DNA from: a virus
Virus record (IMG/VR): IMGVR_UViG_3300037137_000286
Coordinates: 1-44,792 of that record
DNA length: 44,792 nt
Direction: 5' to 3' (one strand)
The notes below the pieces were generated by a model. It saw only the letters and a program-made list of their open reading frames with translations. It was not told where the DNA came from and made no database searches. A program made the translations under genes and the position numbers. This document shows positions 7,458 to 16,301 of this stretch, piece by piece (positions within the stretch are counted from its first letter, which is position 1; each line of letters begins with the position of its first letter).

Positions 7458-8351
7458 TTATCCGACAGCCATGAACGCGCAGAGCGACCCACGAGTCCAC
7501 TCGCCATAGATACCGTCGAGCGGCCCCTCGTACGCTCCCTGCTCCCTCAAGAACTTCTGCATCTGCTGAACACCCTGACCGGTTCGAGGCCCGTAGTTGC
7601 CGTCGATCGTGTACGGATACCATCCGTCAGCCTGCAACAAGGTCTGCAACTCGACCACCACGTCACCCGTGTCGCCCGGATGACTGGTCGCCGGTTGCGA
7701 GCACTCAGGCGGCGGCAACGGGTTCGGGCCAGCCACGAGGGTCAAGAACACCTCGCCACGAAACGCGTCCATGTTCCATGCGCCGGCCTGGTAGCTGTTG
7801 AACTTCGACGGGCCAGCCGGGTCACTCTTGCGTGACGGTGCCCACTCCCGGTGAGCCCACACGTCACCCGCGCCGAGTGGAGCTCCTGGCGTGCACTCGT
7901 TCGCCCAGTCGATAATCGCCGCAACCGCTCGCACGTACAGATCGCACTGGTCATCCGGCCACGGCTCATCGATTCCATTGTTCTCAGCCTCCATGCCGAA
8001 GGACACCCGGTTCGCAGCGTCCCTCCCGATCACGCCCCGCGACGACAGCTTCGGTCCGCCCCGGCCCGCATGGTTCGAGGCGAGGCCCGCCCACAGCACA
8101 ACCTTCGGGCCGTCATAGTCGCGGCTGACGCACCCGTTCGCAATCGGATGATCGGGGCCGTTCAACGCGTAGCGGATCGTGCTCGACAGTGGCGTCGTGG
8201 ACTTAGTTGCCGTGTGATGGACGATCACACCACAGAAGTCATCGAACCCGCCCGACGACCGACCGACAGTCAGCCAGTCGCCAACCGTTTCGTAACGCAC
8301 CGCCCACTTTTGGAAGAACTCCGGCAGCCGCTCAAGATCGATCGCGCCCAT
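7458..8351 (-). CDS. lysA: Endolysin: N-acetylmuramoyl-L-alanine amidase with peptidoglycan-binding domain
   Basis: 297 residues from ATG 8351, which shares its A with the TGA of the small upstream gene (TGATG). Residues about 35-195 form an amidase_2/PGRP-type domain: VIVHHTATK with the first zinc His at 45-46, GMEAENNG, and AHREWAPSRKSDP with His167 and Asp177 as the remaining zinc ligands, the usual variant in actinophage lysins. A Pro-rich linker at about 208-216 leads to a C-terminal PG_binding_1 repeat (GDTGDVVVELQTLL, YTIDGNYGPRTGQGVQQMQ). It cuts the amide bond between muramic acid and the stem peptide. A lysin B esterase was not seen. Confidence 0.9.
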   Translation of the reverse strand: MGAIDLERLPEFFQKWAVRYETVGDWLTVGRSSGGFDDFCGVIVHHTATKSTTPLSSTIRYALNGPDHPIANGCVSRDYDGPKVVLWAGLASNHAGRGGPKLSSRGVIGRDAANRVSFGMEAENNGIDEPWPDDQCDLYVRAVAAIIDWANECTPGAPLGAGDVWAHREWAPSRKSDPAGPSKFNSYQAGAWNMDAFRGEVFLTLVAGPNPLPPPECSQPATSHPGDTGDVVVELQTLLQADGWYPYTIDGNYGPRTGQGVQQMQKFLREQGAYEGPLDGIYGEWTRGSLCAFMAVG

Positions 8352-8494
8352 CACACCCATCCTGTTTCGCGGAGCAGCGCAAGCAGTTCGTTGCGAAGCT
8401 CGTTGACGACCGCGAGGCTCGTCTCTGGCACCTCGCCTTGGTCGAGTGCGTCGTAGCCCTCGCCCGCTGCCGGACGGTCCTGTTTTGTAGTCAT
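8351..8494 (-). CDS. Small protein encoded immediately before the endolysin
   Basis: 47 residues (starts MTTKQDRPAAGEGY). The stop overlaps the endolysin start (TGATG). ATG 8494 is preceded by TAGGGTAACGGCC, a TANNNT box with a seven-base spacer. Acidic N-terminus, then a helix (SLAVVNELRNELLALLRETG). Too short for standard gene calling, but the overlap and the shared start motif support it. It may serve to couple lysin translation. Confidence 0.6.
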   Translation of the reverse strand: MTTKQDRPAAGEGYDALDQGEVPETSLAVVNELRNELLALLRETGWV

Positions 8495-8501
8495 GGCCGT
8501 T

Positions 8502-8507
8502 ACCCTA
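8502..8507 (-). promoter_or_regulatory. TAGGGT -10 element, 7 bases before ATG 8494
   Basis: Minus strand TAGGGT-AACGGCC-ATGAC. The block GTAACGGCCATGAC is identical before the starts at 14455 and 24138. Confidence 0.5.
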
Positions 8508-8536
8508 CCCACATTGCCAAGAGCGACACGGGACAG

Positions 8537-9082
8537 TCAGACGCGCCATACCGACAGGTACGGAAGTGGAGCCGTGAACGCTGACCCGGCGAACGTTGTC
8601 ACAGTGATATTGCCAGGCGAACCGTTGTAGACAGTCGCCGTGATCGTGTCACCGTCATCCAACCGCCAAGCCCGCCCGACCTCGGCGCTGGCAGCAGTAC
8701 CCGCCCCAAGGATCGGGCTACCGCACACGGCCGTTCCATTGACGGTGACGGTCACACCAATTCCAGTCAGGTTCGCATTCCACCATGCCCCGGCGTTCAG
8801 TTGGTACACACCAGCACCGTGAGCGGGAACCACGAATGATGCCTGCGGTGTTATCGCGCCCGGGGTTACGGCACCAAGAAACCCGTTGTTATGGACGCAG
8901 GTGTCGAATGCAATCTGGAATGACTGCAACGTGCCACGAGCTGCCTCGTTGACTGCACGACGGACAGCGAACCCAAACCGTTCGTGAACGTGGCCAACCT
9001 TCTCGATCGCCTGCACCCGTCGAAGCATGTCAGCGAGCATGTCCGCCTGCTGGTCAACCGGAGCACCCGACGTCGGCCTCAC
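8537..9082 (-). CDS. Minor tail protein
   Basis: 181 residues from GTG 9082 (GTGA overlap). An N-terminal coiled-coil-like helix (QQADMLADMLRRVQAIEKV) is followed by a beta-rich domain with the layout of C1q-like or collar-type jelly rolls (FVVPAHGAGVYQLNAGAWW, VTVTVNGTAV, WRLDDGDTITATVYNG, ending SVWRV). Such trimeric domains are common at tail tips and fibres. Its place after the tail-tip genes supports a virion role. Confidence 0.68.
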   Translation of the reverse strand: MRPTSGAPVDQQADMLADMLRRVQAIEKVGHVHERFGFAVRRAVNEAARGTLQSFQIAFDTCVHNNGFLGAVTPGAITPQASFVVPAHGAGVYQLNAGAWWNANLTGIGVTVTVNGTAVCGSPILGAGTAASAEVGRAWRLDDGDTITATVYNGSPGNITVTTFAGSAFTAPLPYLSVWRV

Positions 9083-10122
9083 GCTACCTCCACCGCCGTC
9101 AACCCGACCGAGGTCGAACCGCTGTCATCGAACGCGATGGACAACTCGGTGATCTGCGCGTTCACGTTCACCGGGGGCACACCGATCTCATCCACAGCAG
9201 ACGAAGGCACAACAATGGTGACGAACTCGCCCTCGTTGTAGCCGCTGTCACCCTCGAAGTATGACGCAGGGTCCAACGCAGCAGTCCACACCGACGGCGG
9301 GTGCAGACGTTCAGCCAGCAGCCCGTCCGCGTAGTCCTGAACTGTTGCCTGCAAGGTCGCCGACGAATGCGACGAGTCGAACGCCTCCCACCGGCCACGC
9401 GGGTCAGTTCCAACGCCCGCGTCGGTCGCCCACGCGACGACGGTCTGCTCTTTCGATCCGACCGACCCGGCCACGTTAGCGAACCCGCTGCCGCGAGAGC
9501 GCCGAAGGGTTCGGGCGTTGACGCCGCGCACGAGCGGTGCGAGCGCAGTCGGGAACGCGGACCACAGCAACGCCGTCAGCACCTTGGCAGAGTCGATACC
9601 CCACCACAGCCCAGTCTCGACGTTCGACAAGTCCGTGAGCAGTTTCCCGAGGTTGTCCCCGATCAGGTACTCGGTTCGGTCACGAGGCACGCCCGTGACA
9701 ACGGTGCCCGACGTAATGCCTAGATCGCCACCGGTCTGCGCCTGCGTATGTTGGATGAGGTTCCAAACGATCGTGCCCTGATCGACGGCAGTGAACGTAG
9801 GCGGGGCAGAGATGATGTTGCGCGCCTCCACCAGACGCCGATAGCCGACGGCGGTCACCGTCGCGTCTGTTCCACCGTCCTCGGTCCAAGACTGATCGAC
9901 CGGCAGCACCCGCAACCGCTGCCACAGCACACCACGCCGGTACACCCACACGTCCGTCACCAGCCCGTCAGTGAGCAAGGCAGCAGGCGACTGGCCGGGC
10001 ATCGTGAACGACACCTCAGGTCCGGTCAACCCGAGTTTGAGTGTCCCACCAGAGAACTCGGTGACCTTCTGTGTCGGGGCGGCACCCGACGCAGGGCCGA
10101 TGGACAACTCAACGCGCTCCAC
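9079..10122 (-). CDS. Minor tail protein (tail-associated/baseplate hub-like)
   Basis: 347 residues from GTG 10122, one base after the upstream stop. Beta-rich throughout, with VTAVGYRRLVEARNII, GTIVWNLIQHTQ, and a C-terminal LTAVEV ending that resembles the ReqiPepy6 gp37-like tail proteins of actinophages. It follows tape measure and distal tail protein in the expected order (TMP, Dit, hub), so it probably forms part of the tail tip that contacts the cell surface. No lytic motif was seen. Confidence 0.75.
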   Translation of the reverse strand: MERVELSIGPASGAAPTQKVTEFSGGTLKLGLTGPEVSFTMPGQSPAALLTDGLVTDVWVYRRGVLWQRLRVLPVDQSWTEDGGTDATVTAVGYRRLVEARNIISAPPTFTAVDQGTIVWNLIQHTQAQTGGDLGITSGTVVTGVPRDRTEYLIGDNLGKLLTDLSNVETGLWWGIDSAKVLTALLWSAFPTALAPLVRGVNARTLRRSRGSGFANVAGSVGSKEQTVVAWATDAGVGTDPRGRWEAFDSSHSSATLQATVQDYADGLLAERLHPPSVWTAALDPASYFEGDSGYNEGEFVTIVVPSSAVDEIGVPPVNVNAQITELSIAFDDSGSTSVGLTAVEVA

Positions 10123-10123
10123 G

Positions 10124-10990
10124 TCAACTCACCCACGTGTCATACCAACACACGTCCACGCTCGCGTCTGCACCGATCGACGTACCATCGAACCGCAGAG
10201 TGTTCACGCCAGGGTCGAACAACAGGTCGGACCACGACCACTCTGTCAGGTTCGTCTTGTCGTAACGCGGCGTCGACGGGTCACCGTTGAGGTAGATCGT
10301 GCGAGCACGCGTATCTATCACGAGAGTCGACCCTGAGGCGAGGACCACGCCGCCACCCTCGTCAAAGTTGATCGTTATTCCGTTGACGGACAGCAACGGG
10401 TCCGTGATCGCCCCGTGAAGCGTCGCCACCCAATGGGCCACCTCGTTGCCGCCAACAGTGACCAGTCGAGCACCAATGCCCGGTGACGCCGGATAGGTGC
10501 GAGGGAACGTCAACGGGTACGTGCGCCCGGGCTCGGCCGTTGCGGCTGACGGCGTGATGTTCGCGCACTGCTGAGCGACGCTCGTTATCTCACCCTCGGC
10601 CGCAACGAACGACAACGCCAGAACAGGGTGCTTCGGACCGGCGACCACCACCGGCGCATCGACACCGCGCACCGTCAACTGTCTCACCGTCGCATCGGAG
10701 CCAGGCAACGACCACGACAGCACCGGGCGACGCCGTGCAACCATGAACGGCATCACCTGATCAAACAGGTCCTGCATCGACACGCCGCCGCACGCCTTGT
10801 CGTTTAGCCGCAGCCCGACCGTCACAGCGCGAGCACCAGAGAATCTGGTGTCGTCAATGACACCGTTGGCAAGCGCACGGTTACGCATCACAGACCTAGC
10901 CACCGGCCAACCGATCTGAAACGACACGACAGTGAACGGGTCATCTAGCAGCTGCAGCAGACCGAGGTCCGGTTCGGCAAGTGTGATCAT
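10124..10990 (-). CDS. Distal tail protein (Dit-like minor tail protein)
   Basis: 288 residues from ATG 10990, which overlaps the tape-measure stop (ATGA). The N-terminal half has DPFTVVSFQIGWPVARSVM and SGARAVTVGLRLND; the C-terminal half is a galectin-like beta sandwich typical of distal tail proteins (ITINFDEGGGVVLASGSTLV, IDTRARTIYLNG, WSDLLFDPGVNTLRFDGT, DASVDVCWYDTW). It is placed directly after the tape measure, the standard position for Dit. Confidence 0.78.
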   Translation of the reverse strand: MITLAEPDLGLLQLLDDPFTVVSFQIGWPVARSVMRNRALANGVIDDTRFSGARAVTVGLRLNDKACGGVSMQDLFDQVMPFMVARRRPVLSWSLPGSDATVRQLTVRGVDAPVVVAGPKHPVLALSFVAAEGEITSVAQQCANITPSAATAEPGRTYPLTFPRTYPASPGIGARLVTVGGNEVAHWVATLHGAITDPLLSVNGITINFDEGGGVVLASGSTLVIDTRARTIYLNGDPSTPRYDKTNLTEWSWSDLLFDPGVNTLRFDGTSIGADASVDVCWYDTWVS

Positions 10991-13701
10991 GCGGCCACCA
11001 ACCTTGTCAGTACGGCGACGTTGACCCGCTGAGCAACAAGGTCGGCGTCCGTCGCGTCTTGGAACGTCGCATTCTCGATCGCCACCGCTGGCCCGGACCA
11101 GCGGCTCGCCCCCTGCGAACGTTCCCACATCGCACCGAGCCCAGAGTCCTGCATCAACTCCATCGCACGTCCCGGTTGCGTCGTCGGGATCACAACCTCA
11201 CGCCGCCCGCCCTCACCGAGCAGAGCGAACGTCGGGTCATCGATAATGTCACCGGCAGACAACTTGAGGAAGTCGAACGACAGGTGAATCGCGGGCCCGA
11301 ACCGGCCGAGCGGGTCAGCATCGAATTCGGGCAACGAATCCACGATCTTGTTCCACACATTCTTAAACGCATCCTTCACCGACTTGAACAGCGACCCGGC
11401 TAGGTCACCAATCGCCGCTATGGCCTTGCCCGGAAGTGTCGCGATCTCTTTCACCACGTTGACGACAAAGTTCGCCGCCGCCTTCACGGCCGTCACCTCT
11501 GCGTTGCCGATCGCCGTGAAGATATCCGCGCCGAGGTTCACGATCGCTGACACGGCCTTGCCCGGTAGCTCGAGGAACTTGCCGACAATGTTCGTCACGA
11601 AGTTCGCCGCCGCCGTCACAGCGGTGGTTGCCATGTTGCCAAGACTGCCAGCGATGCTCGAACCGAGCGACGCAATCGCGCTCAGCAACTTGCCAGGCAG
11701 TTCGGTAAAGAACGACACGACGTCCGAGATGAACCCGGTCACCGTGTCCTTGGCCGTGGTCGCCATCGTGGCGAACAGGCCCGCGACGTCGGCCGCGATG
11801 TTCTTGATCGCATCCCATATCTTCCCTGGCAACGCAGCAAAGAACGCTCCGACCTGGCCTACGAACTCGTCAATCTTGCCCGGAGTCTCGAACAACGAAT
11901 CAACGAACCCGGCAATGGACTCCACAACGGAAGTGACGACGCCGGCCACAAGCTCGACCAGCATCGCGAACTTCTCAGCCAAGAACCCGACCGCTTCCGC
12001 AATAGCGAGCAGAACCGGCGCACCGATCTTCTCGATGAGCAGTGCAGCCAACTGCGCGATCGGCGGGATCAACGGCAGCAACGCAGTCACCAGGGGCACG
12101 AGCGCCAACGCCAGCTGCACGAACGCGTCGACCAGCTGAGGCAGGATCGGTTGCAACGCCGTCAATATCCGCATGAGCGCCTCGCCCACGATCGGGATAA
12201 TCGGCTGGATCGCCGCCACCAGCTGAGTGAACGCCGCCGCCAACGGTGGCAGCGCCGCTGCGATCACCTCACTGAATATCTGGCCGGCCAACGCCAACAC
12301 GGGCGCGAGCTCCTGAAACAGACTCAGGATGATCGGCAGCACCGCAGCCAGGACGTCACCAAGCACCTTGCCGATCACGTTCAGCGCTGGCGTGATCGCC
12401 TCGATCGAATCGAACAGCATGCCGCCCAACGTCTCAGCGAACGAATCGAGGAACTTACCGACCACCTTGATCGCTGGCTCCAACGCCTTGAACGCCGCAC
12501 CGAGCGCCCCCGACAACGCCGTCGCCAACACACCGACGATCTGCACGATCGGAGAGATCAGCGGCGCAAGCGACTGGAATATCCCACCGAGGTCACCCAT
12601 GACGACGGAGAACTGACGCGCCATGACACCGAGCGCCGGCCCCAACGCTTCGAGCAGCGGGCCCAGGGCAGCACCCAGAGAATCGCCAAGCTCACCGAGG
12701 ACCGGTTGCAGATCGTTGAACAGAGCAACGACGGGTCCTGCTATCCCTTCCATCGCCGCCGCAATGCCACCGCCGAGCGACTCCTTCAACTCACCAAACG
12801 CGACGCTCATCTTCTGAGCCCCGGTTGCGCTCGCCGCCGCCGCCCCGGACACCTGGCCCTCGACCTCGCCCATGATGATCGCCTGAGCACCGGCGACGTC
12901 GCCGCCCTCGACCATCGCCTTGATCATGGCCTTCTGGTCGTCGGTGAACTGTATGCCGACACGCGACAGGGCCGACACGCCCGCAATCGGATCGTTCAGC
13001 GCCTTGCCCAACTGTGTTGCGCTCGACGTCATGTCGCCACCGAACACGGCGCTCATGTCCGCCGCCGCAGCGGTAACGTCAGCGAACGAATCGGAGCCGA
13101 TGTTCTTGAACGTCAACAAGATTTCTTGCGCCTGGATGATCGCGTCGTCATCGACACCGATCTTCACGCTGAGGTCTTGCGCTATCCCCGCGACCTGGTC
13201 GGCCGTGAGCCCAGCAGCACCACCAGTCGCTGTGATGACCGCCTCGAGCCCGCGCATACCAGACGCCGCAGCGGCAGCGTCGCTGGTCGCGGACTTGAGA
13301 AAGAACCCGACGCCGGCCGCAGTCGCCAGACCAGCGAGCTTGGTGAACATCGAGGACCCTGCCGCCGATATCCCGTCGAGATGTTTGTTCGACTGGTTCG
13401 CAGCCTCACGCATCGACCCTTCAATGCCCTCACCGGCCTTCTCGGCGCCACCCTTGAGGTCACCCCAAACGTCCGGGCCACCGATCTTCTCCAGCGACGC
13501 ATCCGACGACTTCGCCGCCTCACTGAACGAATCCTCGATCGACTCGCCCGCCTTGGCAGCGTCCGACATGATGTCGGCCCACAACCCATTCGCCTTCGCG
13601 AGCGACTTCTCCAGCTGCGACATGCCCTGCTTGGCGTCGTTGTCGAGCTTCGTGAAATCGGCCCGAAGTTCGACGGTCGCTGACGCAATAGGTTCGGCCA
13701 C
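10987..13701 (-). CDS. tmp: Tape measure protein
   Basis: 904 residues from GTG 13701. The N-terminus has ATVELRADFTKLDNDAKQGM, a typical tape-measure opening, then long helices, a hydrophobic central region (many ALGPLLEALGPALG- and VALVPLVTALLPL-type repeats) and repeated GKFLELPGK/FTELPGK units around residues 590-770. The C-terminus carries FALLGEGGRREVVIPTTQPG. It sets tail length: by the usual rule of about 1.5 angstrom per residue the tail would be near 135 nm (estimate). TAGACT lies six bases before the GTG with no ribosome site. Confidence 0.93.
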   Translation of the reverse strand: MAEPIASATVELRADFTKLDNDAKQGMSQLEKSLAKANGLWADIMSDAAKAGESIEDSFSEAAKSSDASLEKIGGPDVWGDLKGGAEKAGEGIEGSMREAANQSNKHLDGISAAGSSMFTKLAGLATAAGVGFFLKSATSDAAAAASGMRGLEAVITATGGAAGLTADQVAGIAQDLSVKIGVDDDAIIQAQEILLTFKNIGSDSFADVTAAAADMSAVFGGDMTSSATQLGKALNDPIAGVSALSRVGIQFTDDQKAMIKAMVEGGDVAGAQAIIMGEVEGQVSGAAAASATGAQKMSVAFGELKESLGGGIAAAMEGIAGPVVALFNDLQPVLGELGDSLGAALGPLLEALGPALGVMARQFSVVMGDLGGIFQSLAPLISPIVQIVGVLATALSGALGAAFKALEPAIKVVGKFLDSFAETLGGMLFDSIEAITPALNVIGKVLGDVLAAVLPIILSLFQELAPVLALAGQIFSEVIAAALPPLAAAFTQLVAAIQPIIPIVGEALMRILTALQPILPQLVDAFVQLALALVPLVTALLPLIPPIAQLAALLIEKIGAPVLLAIAEAVGFLAEKFAMLVELVAGVVTSVVESIAGFVDSLFETPGKIDEFVGQVGAFFAALPGKIWDAIKNIAADVAGLFATMATTAKDTVTGFISDVVSFFTELPGKLLSAIASLGSSIAGSLGNMATTAVTAAANFVTNIVGKFLELPGKAVSAIVNLGADIFTAIGNAEVTAVKAAANFVVNVVKEIATLPGKAIAAIGDLAGSLFKSVKDAFKNVWNKIVDSLPEFDADPLGRFGPAIHLSFDFLKLSAGDIIDDPTFALLGEGGRREVVIPTTQPGRAMELMQDSGLGAMWERSQGASRWSGPAVAIENATFQDATDADLVAQRVNVAVLTRLVAA

Positions 13702-13707
13702 GCCCGG

Positions 13708-13713
13708 AGTCTA
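13708..13713 (-). promoter_or_regulatory. TAGACT -10 element, 6 bases before GTG 13701
   Basis: Minus strand TAGACT-CCGGGC-GTG ahead of the tape measure gene, another member of the TANNNT set. Confidence 0.42.
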
Positions 13714-13739
13714 TGACTACGACCGTCACGCAGAGCGTG

Positions 13740-14455
13740 TTACCAAACCTGCATGCCGTCATCGTCCTCGCTGGACCATCCAGCGGGCAGACCAGTCACA
13801 GGGTCACGCCAGTCGGCGGGCGGCTCGAGGGCGTCTGCGATCCGGTCGAGAGTGGCCTGGTTCGCCCACTCCTTGATCATGATGAGGTAGAGGTTCAGTG
13901 CACGCCCGAACGGCAACCGATCAAGGTCTACGCCTCGGCTGGCGCACCATCCGTCGAAGTGTCCGAAGTTGGCACCGACCCATCTGAGGACGACGCCCGT
14001 CGCGTAGGGTCCATCGGGCTCATCTCAGACAGCAACCAGTTCACCAGCTGGCCGAGCATGATGACGTCGACCGACTCGACAACCTCGTCCCACTTCAACC
14101 GGGACGGTGGCACGAGGCACTCGCGCAGCGCCGCCCGAATCTTTGGCACCTCCCGATCGATCAGCGACAGCTTGTCCGACAGGTCGCTCATACCTTCCGA
14201 GGTCGTGTCGGGCTTCAAGCCCTGCAGCACCCCGGCGAACGTCCCGAACGCTGCACCCATCCGCAGAATGTCGAGCAACGGGTCGACCTTGAGGATGACC
14301 TCGGCCTCGCGGCCACCGGGCCACTCAGGTTCGTTGTCGGTTGCAACCCAGTCGACGGGCGGCTCCATGTACTGCCAGTTCTGGACGGAAAACTCGAGGG
14401 GCTTACCGCGTCGCCGCCACGCCGCCGTCTGAAACTGCTTACCGGTAAATGTCAT
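13740..14455 (-). CDS. Tail assembly chaperone gpGT (-1 frameshift product)
   Basis: The frame -1 to gpG is open from 14024 to a TAA at 13740-13742 and has no ATG or GTG start. It encodes a protein-like sequence including GWCASRGVDLDRLPFGRALN, then LYLIMIKEWANQATLDRIADALEPP and PADWRDPVTG. This is the classic T domain that binds the tape measure. The shift must occur between 14024 and 13928. No perfect XXXYYYZ slippery heptamer was identified, so the exact site is undetermined. The fused product would be about 238 residues. Confidence 0.72.
13928..14455 (-). CDS. Tail assembly chaperone gpG
   Basis: 175 residues. The start MTFTGKQFQTAAW at 14455 follows TATGGT-AACGGCC. Contains a beta-rich start (PLEFSVQNWQY), EVILKVDPLLDILRMGAAFG and helices DKLSLIDREVPKIRAALREC and WDEVVESVDVIMLGQLVNWLL, then a disordered Ser/Thr/Asp tail. 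Located immediately upstream of the tape measure with a -1 frameshift extension, the hallmark organisation of G/GT chaperones that load the tail tube onto the tape measure. Confidence 0.85.
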   Translation of the reverse strand: MTFTGKQFQTAAWRRRGKPLEFSVQNWQYMEPPVDWVATDNEPEWPGGREAEVILKVDPLLDILRMGAAFGTFAGVLQGLKPDTTSEGMSDLSDKLSLIDREVPKIRAALRECLVPPSRLKWDEVVESVDVIMLGQLVNWLLSEMSPMDPTRRASSSDGSVPTSDTSTDGAPAEA

Positions 14456-14462
14456 GGCCGTT

Positions 14463-14468
14463 ACCATA
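14463..14468 (-). promoter_or_regulatory. TATGGT -10 element, 7 bases before ATG 14455
   Basis: Minus strand TATGGT-AACGGCC-ATGAC before gpG. Shares the AACGGCCATGAC block with 8494 and 24138. Confidence 0.48.
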
Positions 14469-14473
14469 GCCAA

Positions 14474-14917
14474 CTACGGGCCGACAACAGAGTTCAACGC
14501 GTCCAACAAGAACGGCCGACCCTTCATGCCACGAGTCGACCTGGCGAACACGTACGCCGCCGTCTTGCCACCTGAGTAGCGCCGAGCGCCGACACCACTG
14601 TTGTTCTTACGAGGCCACACCATCACACGCGAGGTCTTCGGGCGGATCCTCGAACCGGTCGGCCCATACAGACCCGTGCCCTCATGGACGAAGATCGCAT
14701 ACGGAAGGTTCGAGCCGATACGCGCAATCGGAGCTCCACCCGGGCCGGACGTGAACTCGACAGTCAGCGAGGCCCGCAACGCGCCCTGGTCAACCGGTGC
14801 GTTACGACGGGCAGCGTTCAGGACCTGGTTCGCCTTCTTGCGAAGGTGATCTTCCGACACCGCAATCGCGATCGACCGTAGCGACGGCCCGTTCAGTGTG
14901 ATGTTCACACCGGCCAC
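14474..14917 (-). CDS. HK97 gp10-like tail completion/neck protein
   Basis: 147 residues from GTG 14917, one base after the upstream stop. Shows NAARRNAPVDQGALRASLTV, the family signature (APvdTGaLR), then PYAIFVHEGTG, PKTSRVMVWP and a C-terminal GRPFLLDAL. Proteins of this family join the head-tail connector to the tail tube. Position between connector genes and chaperones fits. Confidence 0.82.
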   Translation of the reverse strand: MAGVNITLNGPSLRSIAIAVSEDHLRKKANQVLNAARRNAPVDQGALRASLTVEFTSGPGGAPIARIGSNLPYAIFVHEGTGLYGPTGSRIRPKTSRVMVWPRKNNSGVGARRYSGGKTAAYVFARSTRGMKGRPFLLDALNSVVGP

Positions 14918-14918
14918 G

Positions 14919-15443
14919 TCACTCGCTCCCGGTCAAGCACCAGTCATACGACGGCACACCAAACGTCACACGAGTCTCCACACCGACGCAGCCGCCCTCG
15001 GCACCGACGAATAGCTGCGACAAGCTCGCCCTCTCCCACGCCGGATCACCCGCGGCGTCGCTGCCAAGAACGTCGCGACCGGCGAGGACGTTCCACACGA
15101 CCGCAGCGTCAGCGAGCAGGGCGCAGAACGCCGCCTCCTGATCTGCGACGGACGGTGGCTGGCCCGTGTCCGACAGAACCGGCACGCACCGGTCAACGCG
15201 CACGACGAGGTCCACCGCGATCGGTGACCCCTCACAAACCTGGTCGGCGCTCGCCTCCGTGGGAAACGGCTCCATCGTGCGGAACACGCGTTCGGGGGCA
15301 ACGATCAGCGACCCGACACAACAGTCATCGATCACAAGCCCGCCCGCAGCGACCATCGCCTGCCCGACAGCACGCTCGGCGTCAATCAGACCGGCCTGCA
15401 CACACGCCAGAACGGCCGCAGCGACCGTGAACGGGCTACTCAC
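14919..15443 (-). CDS. Tail terminator-like connector protein
   Basis: 174 residues from GTG 15443 (GTGA overlap). Pattern of a tail terminator: N-terminal helix (VLACVQAGLIDAERAVGQAM), strands DDCCVGSLIVAPERV and IAVDLVVRVDRCVPVLSD, helix QEAAFCALLADAAVVWNVLAG and final strands VGVETRVTFGV. Identity is inferred mostly from gene order between adaptor and gp10-like protein. Confidence 0.62.
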   Translation of the reverse strand: MSSPFTVAAAVLACVQAGLIDAERAVGQAMVAAGGLVIDDCCVGSLIVAPERVFRTMEPFPTEASADQVCEGSPIAVDLVVRVDRCVPVLSDTGQPPSVADQEAAFCALLADAAVVWNVLAGRDVLGSDAAGDPAWERASLSQLFVGAEGGCVGVETRVTFGVPSYDWCLTGSE

Positions 15444-16219
15444 GCCCGGATCGCCATATCAGGCGAATAGACCCTCGACCGGGCCTGCTTGCGGTTCGGG
15501 TTCACCGTCAGAATCAGAGCGTCGGCCAACGGCAGACCGAGCAACCGCGACTCCAACGTGGTCGTCGGATCAGCAAGCTGCACCGTGACACCCTGCCTGG
15601 TGATGGTGATGGCACGCGACGGCAACTTGCACGGCCGGCCACACATGGCATGCATCACCTCGACCGTGACCTCGCCCATCGCTGCCGCAACCATGCCCCA
15701 CAACTCCGACCCTGGCACCGCATCCACGCCGACGACAGGCGGCTCGCCGTCCGGGTCAGCCGCAACAGCGTCGACCGGAGCGACGATCGGCACGCCCCAC
15801 TGATAGGTGACCTCGACCGGCGCAGGATCGCACGACAAGGCAACCGGCCAACAGGACCCTCGCCGCATGAGTAATCCAGGCGATTCCAGCCACCATGCCG
15901 TCTCGGGCAGCACCTGGCCGAACTCTCGAACATCGACAACGTGCTGGACTGGCAGCGACACAAGGTTGATCGCGCAGCACGGCCCACCACGCCCGCCATT
16001 GTGCCACACGAGGTCGTCGGTCATGTACGGCCTGCCACACTCGCCGCCACCCGCGGGCCGATACTTCTCCGTGACGGTGCATGTACCATGCCGACGCCCG
16101 GTTCGTGCCCACAGCATCGACTGAGCAGCAGATAGGGCAGCGTCGATCTGCTCCTGCGACCCCTGGTCCAACGGATTGCACGGCCACACGATCGGCCACG
16201 GCTCACATGCTGAAGTCAT
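15440..16219 (-). CDS. Head-to-tail adaptor
   Basis: 259 residues from ATG 16219, with TAGGCT six bases upstream and no ribosome site. Begins with a helical segment (SQEQIDAALSAAQSMLWART), carries several Cys (CTVTEKYRPAGGGECGRPYM) and strands HVVDVREFG and PVEVTYQWG, as in actinophage adaptor proteins that bridge portal and tail. Assigned by pattern and position. Confidence 0.62.
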   Translation of the reverse strand: MTSACEPWPIVWPCNPLDQGSQEQIDAALSAAQSMLWARTGRRHGTCTVTEKYRPAGGGECGRPYMTDDLVWHNGGRGGPCCAINLVSLPVQHVVDVREFGQVLPETAWWLESPGLLMRRGSCWPVALSCDPAPVEVTYQWGVPIVAPVDAVAADPDGEPPVVGVDAVPGSELWGMVAAAMGEVTVEVMHAMCGRPCKLPSRAITITRQGVTVQLADPTTTLESRLLGLPLADALILTVNPNRKQARSRVYSPDMAIRA

Positions 16220-16225
16220 GCCCGC

Positions 16226-16231
16226 AGCCTA
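16226..16231 (-). promoter_or_regulatory. TAGGCT -10 element, 6 bases before ATG 16219
   Basis: Minus strand TAGGCT-GCGGGC-ATG ahead of the adaptor gene. Confidence 0.42.
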
Positions 16232-16258
16232 CGCGCACCGGCACCAACGGTTGTCGAT

Positions 16259-16293
16259 GGGTCCCGACCTCGCCGTCCCGAAGTCGGGCACCC
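16259..16293 (-). terminator. Possible weak hairpin between tail tube and connector genes
   Basis: CCCGAC (16263-16268) pairs with GTCGGG (16283-16288), extended by GGGT/ACCC with one bulged base. Loop of 14 bases, no U tract. It lies in an 81-base gap followed by a TANNNT start, so partial termination or RNA processing is plausible. Confidence 0.3.
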
Positions 16294-16301
16294 AACCGAC
16301 C

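Noticed and set aside
12151-13683. 510-residue plus-strand open frame
   Set aside because: Antisense to the tape measure gene; Arg/Gln/His-rich composition, no ribosome site, no recognisable domain.
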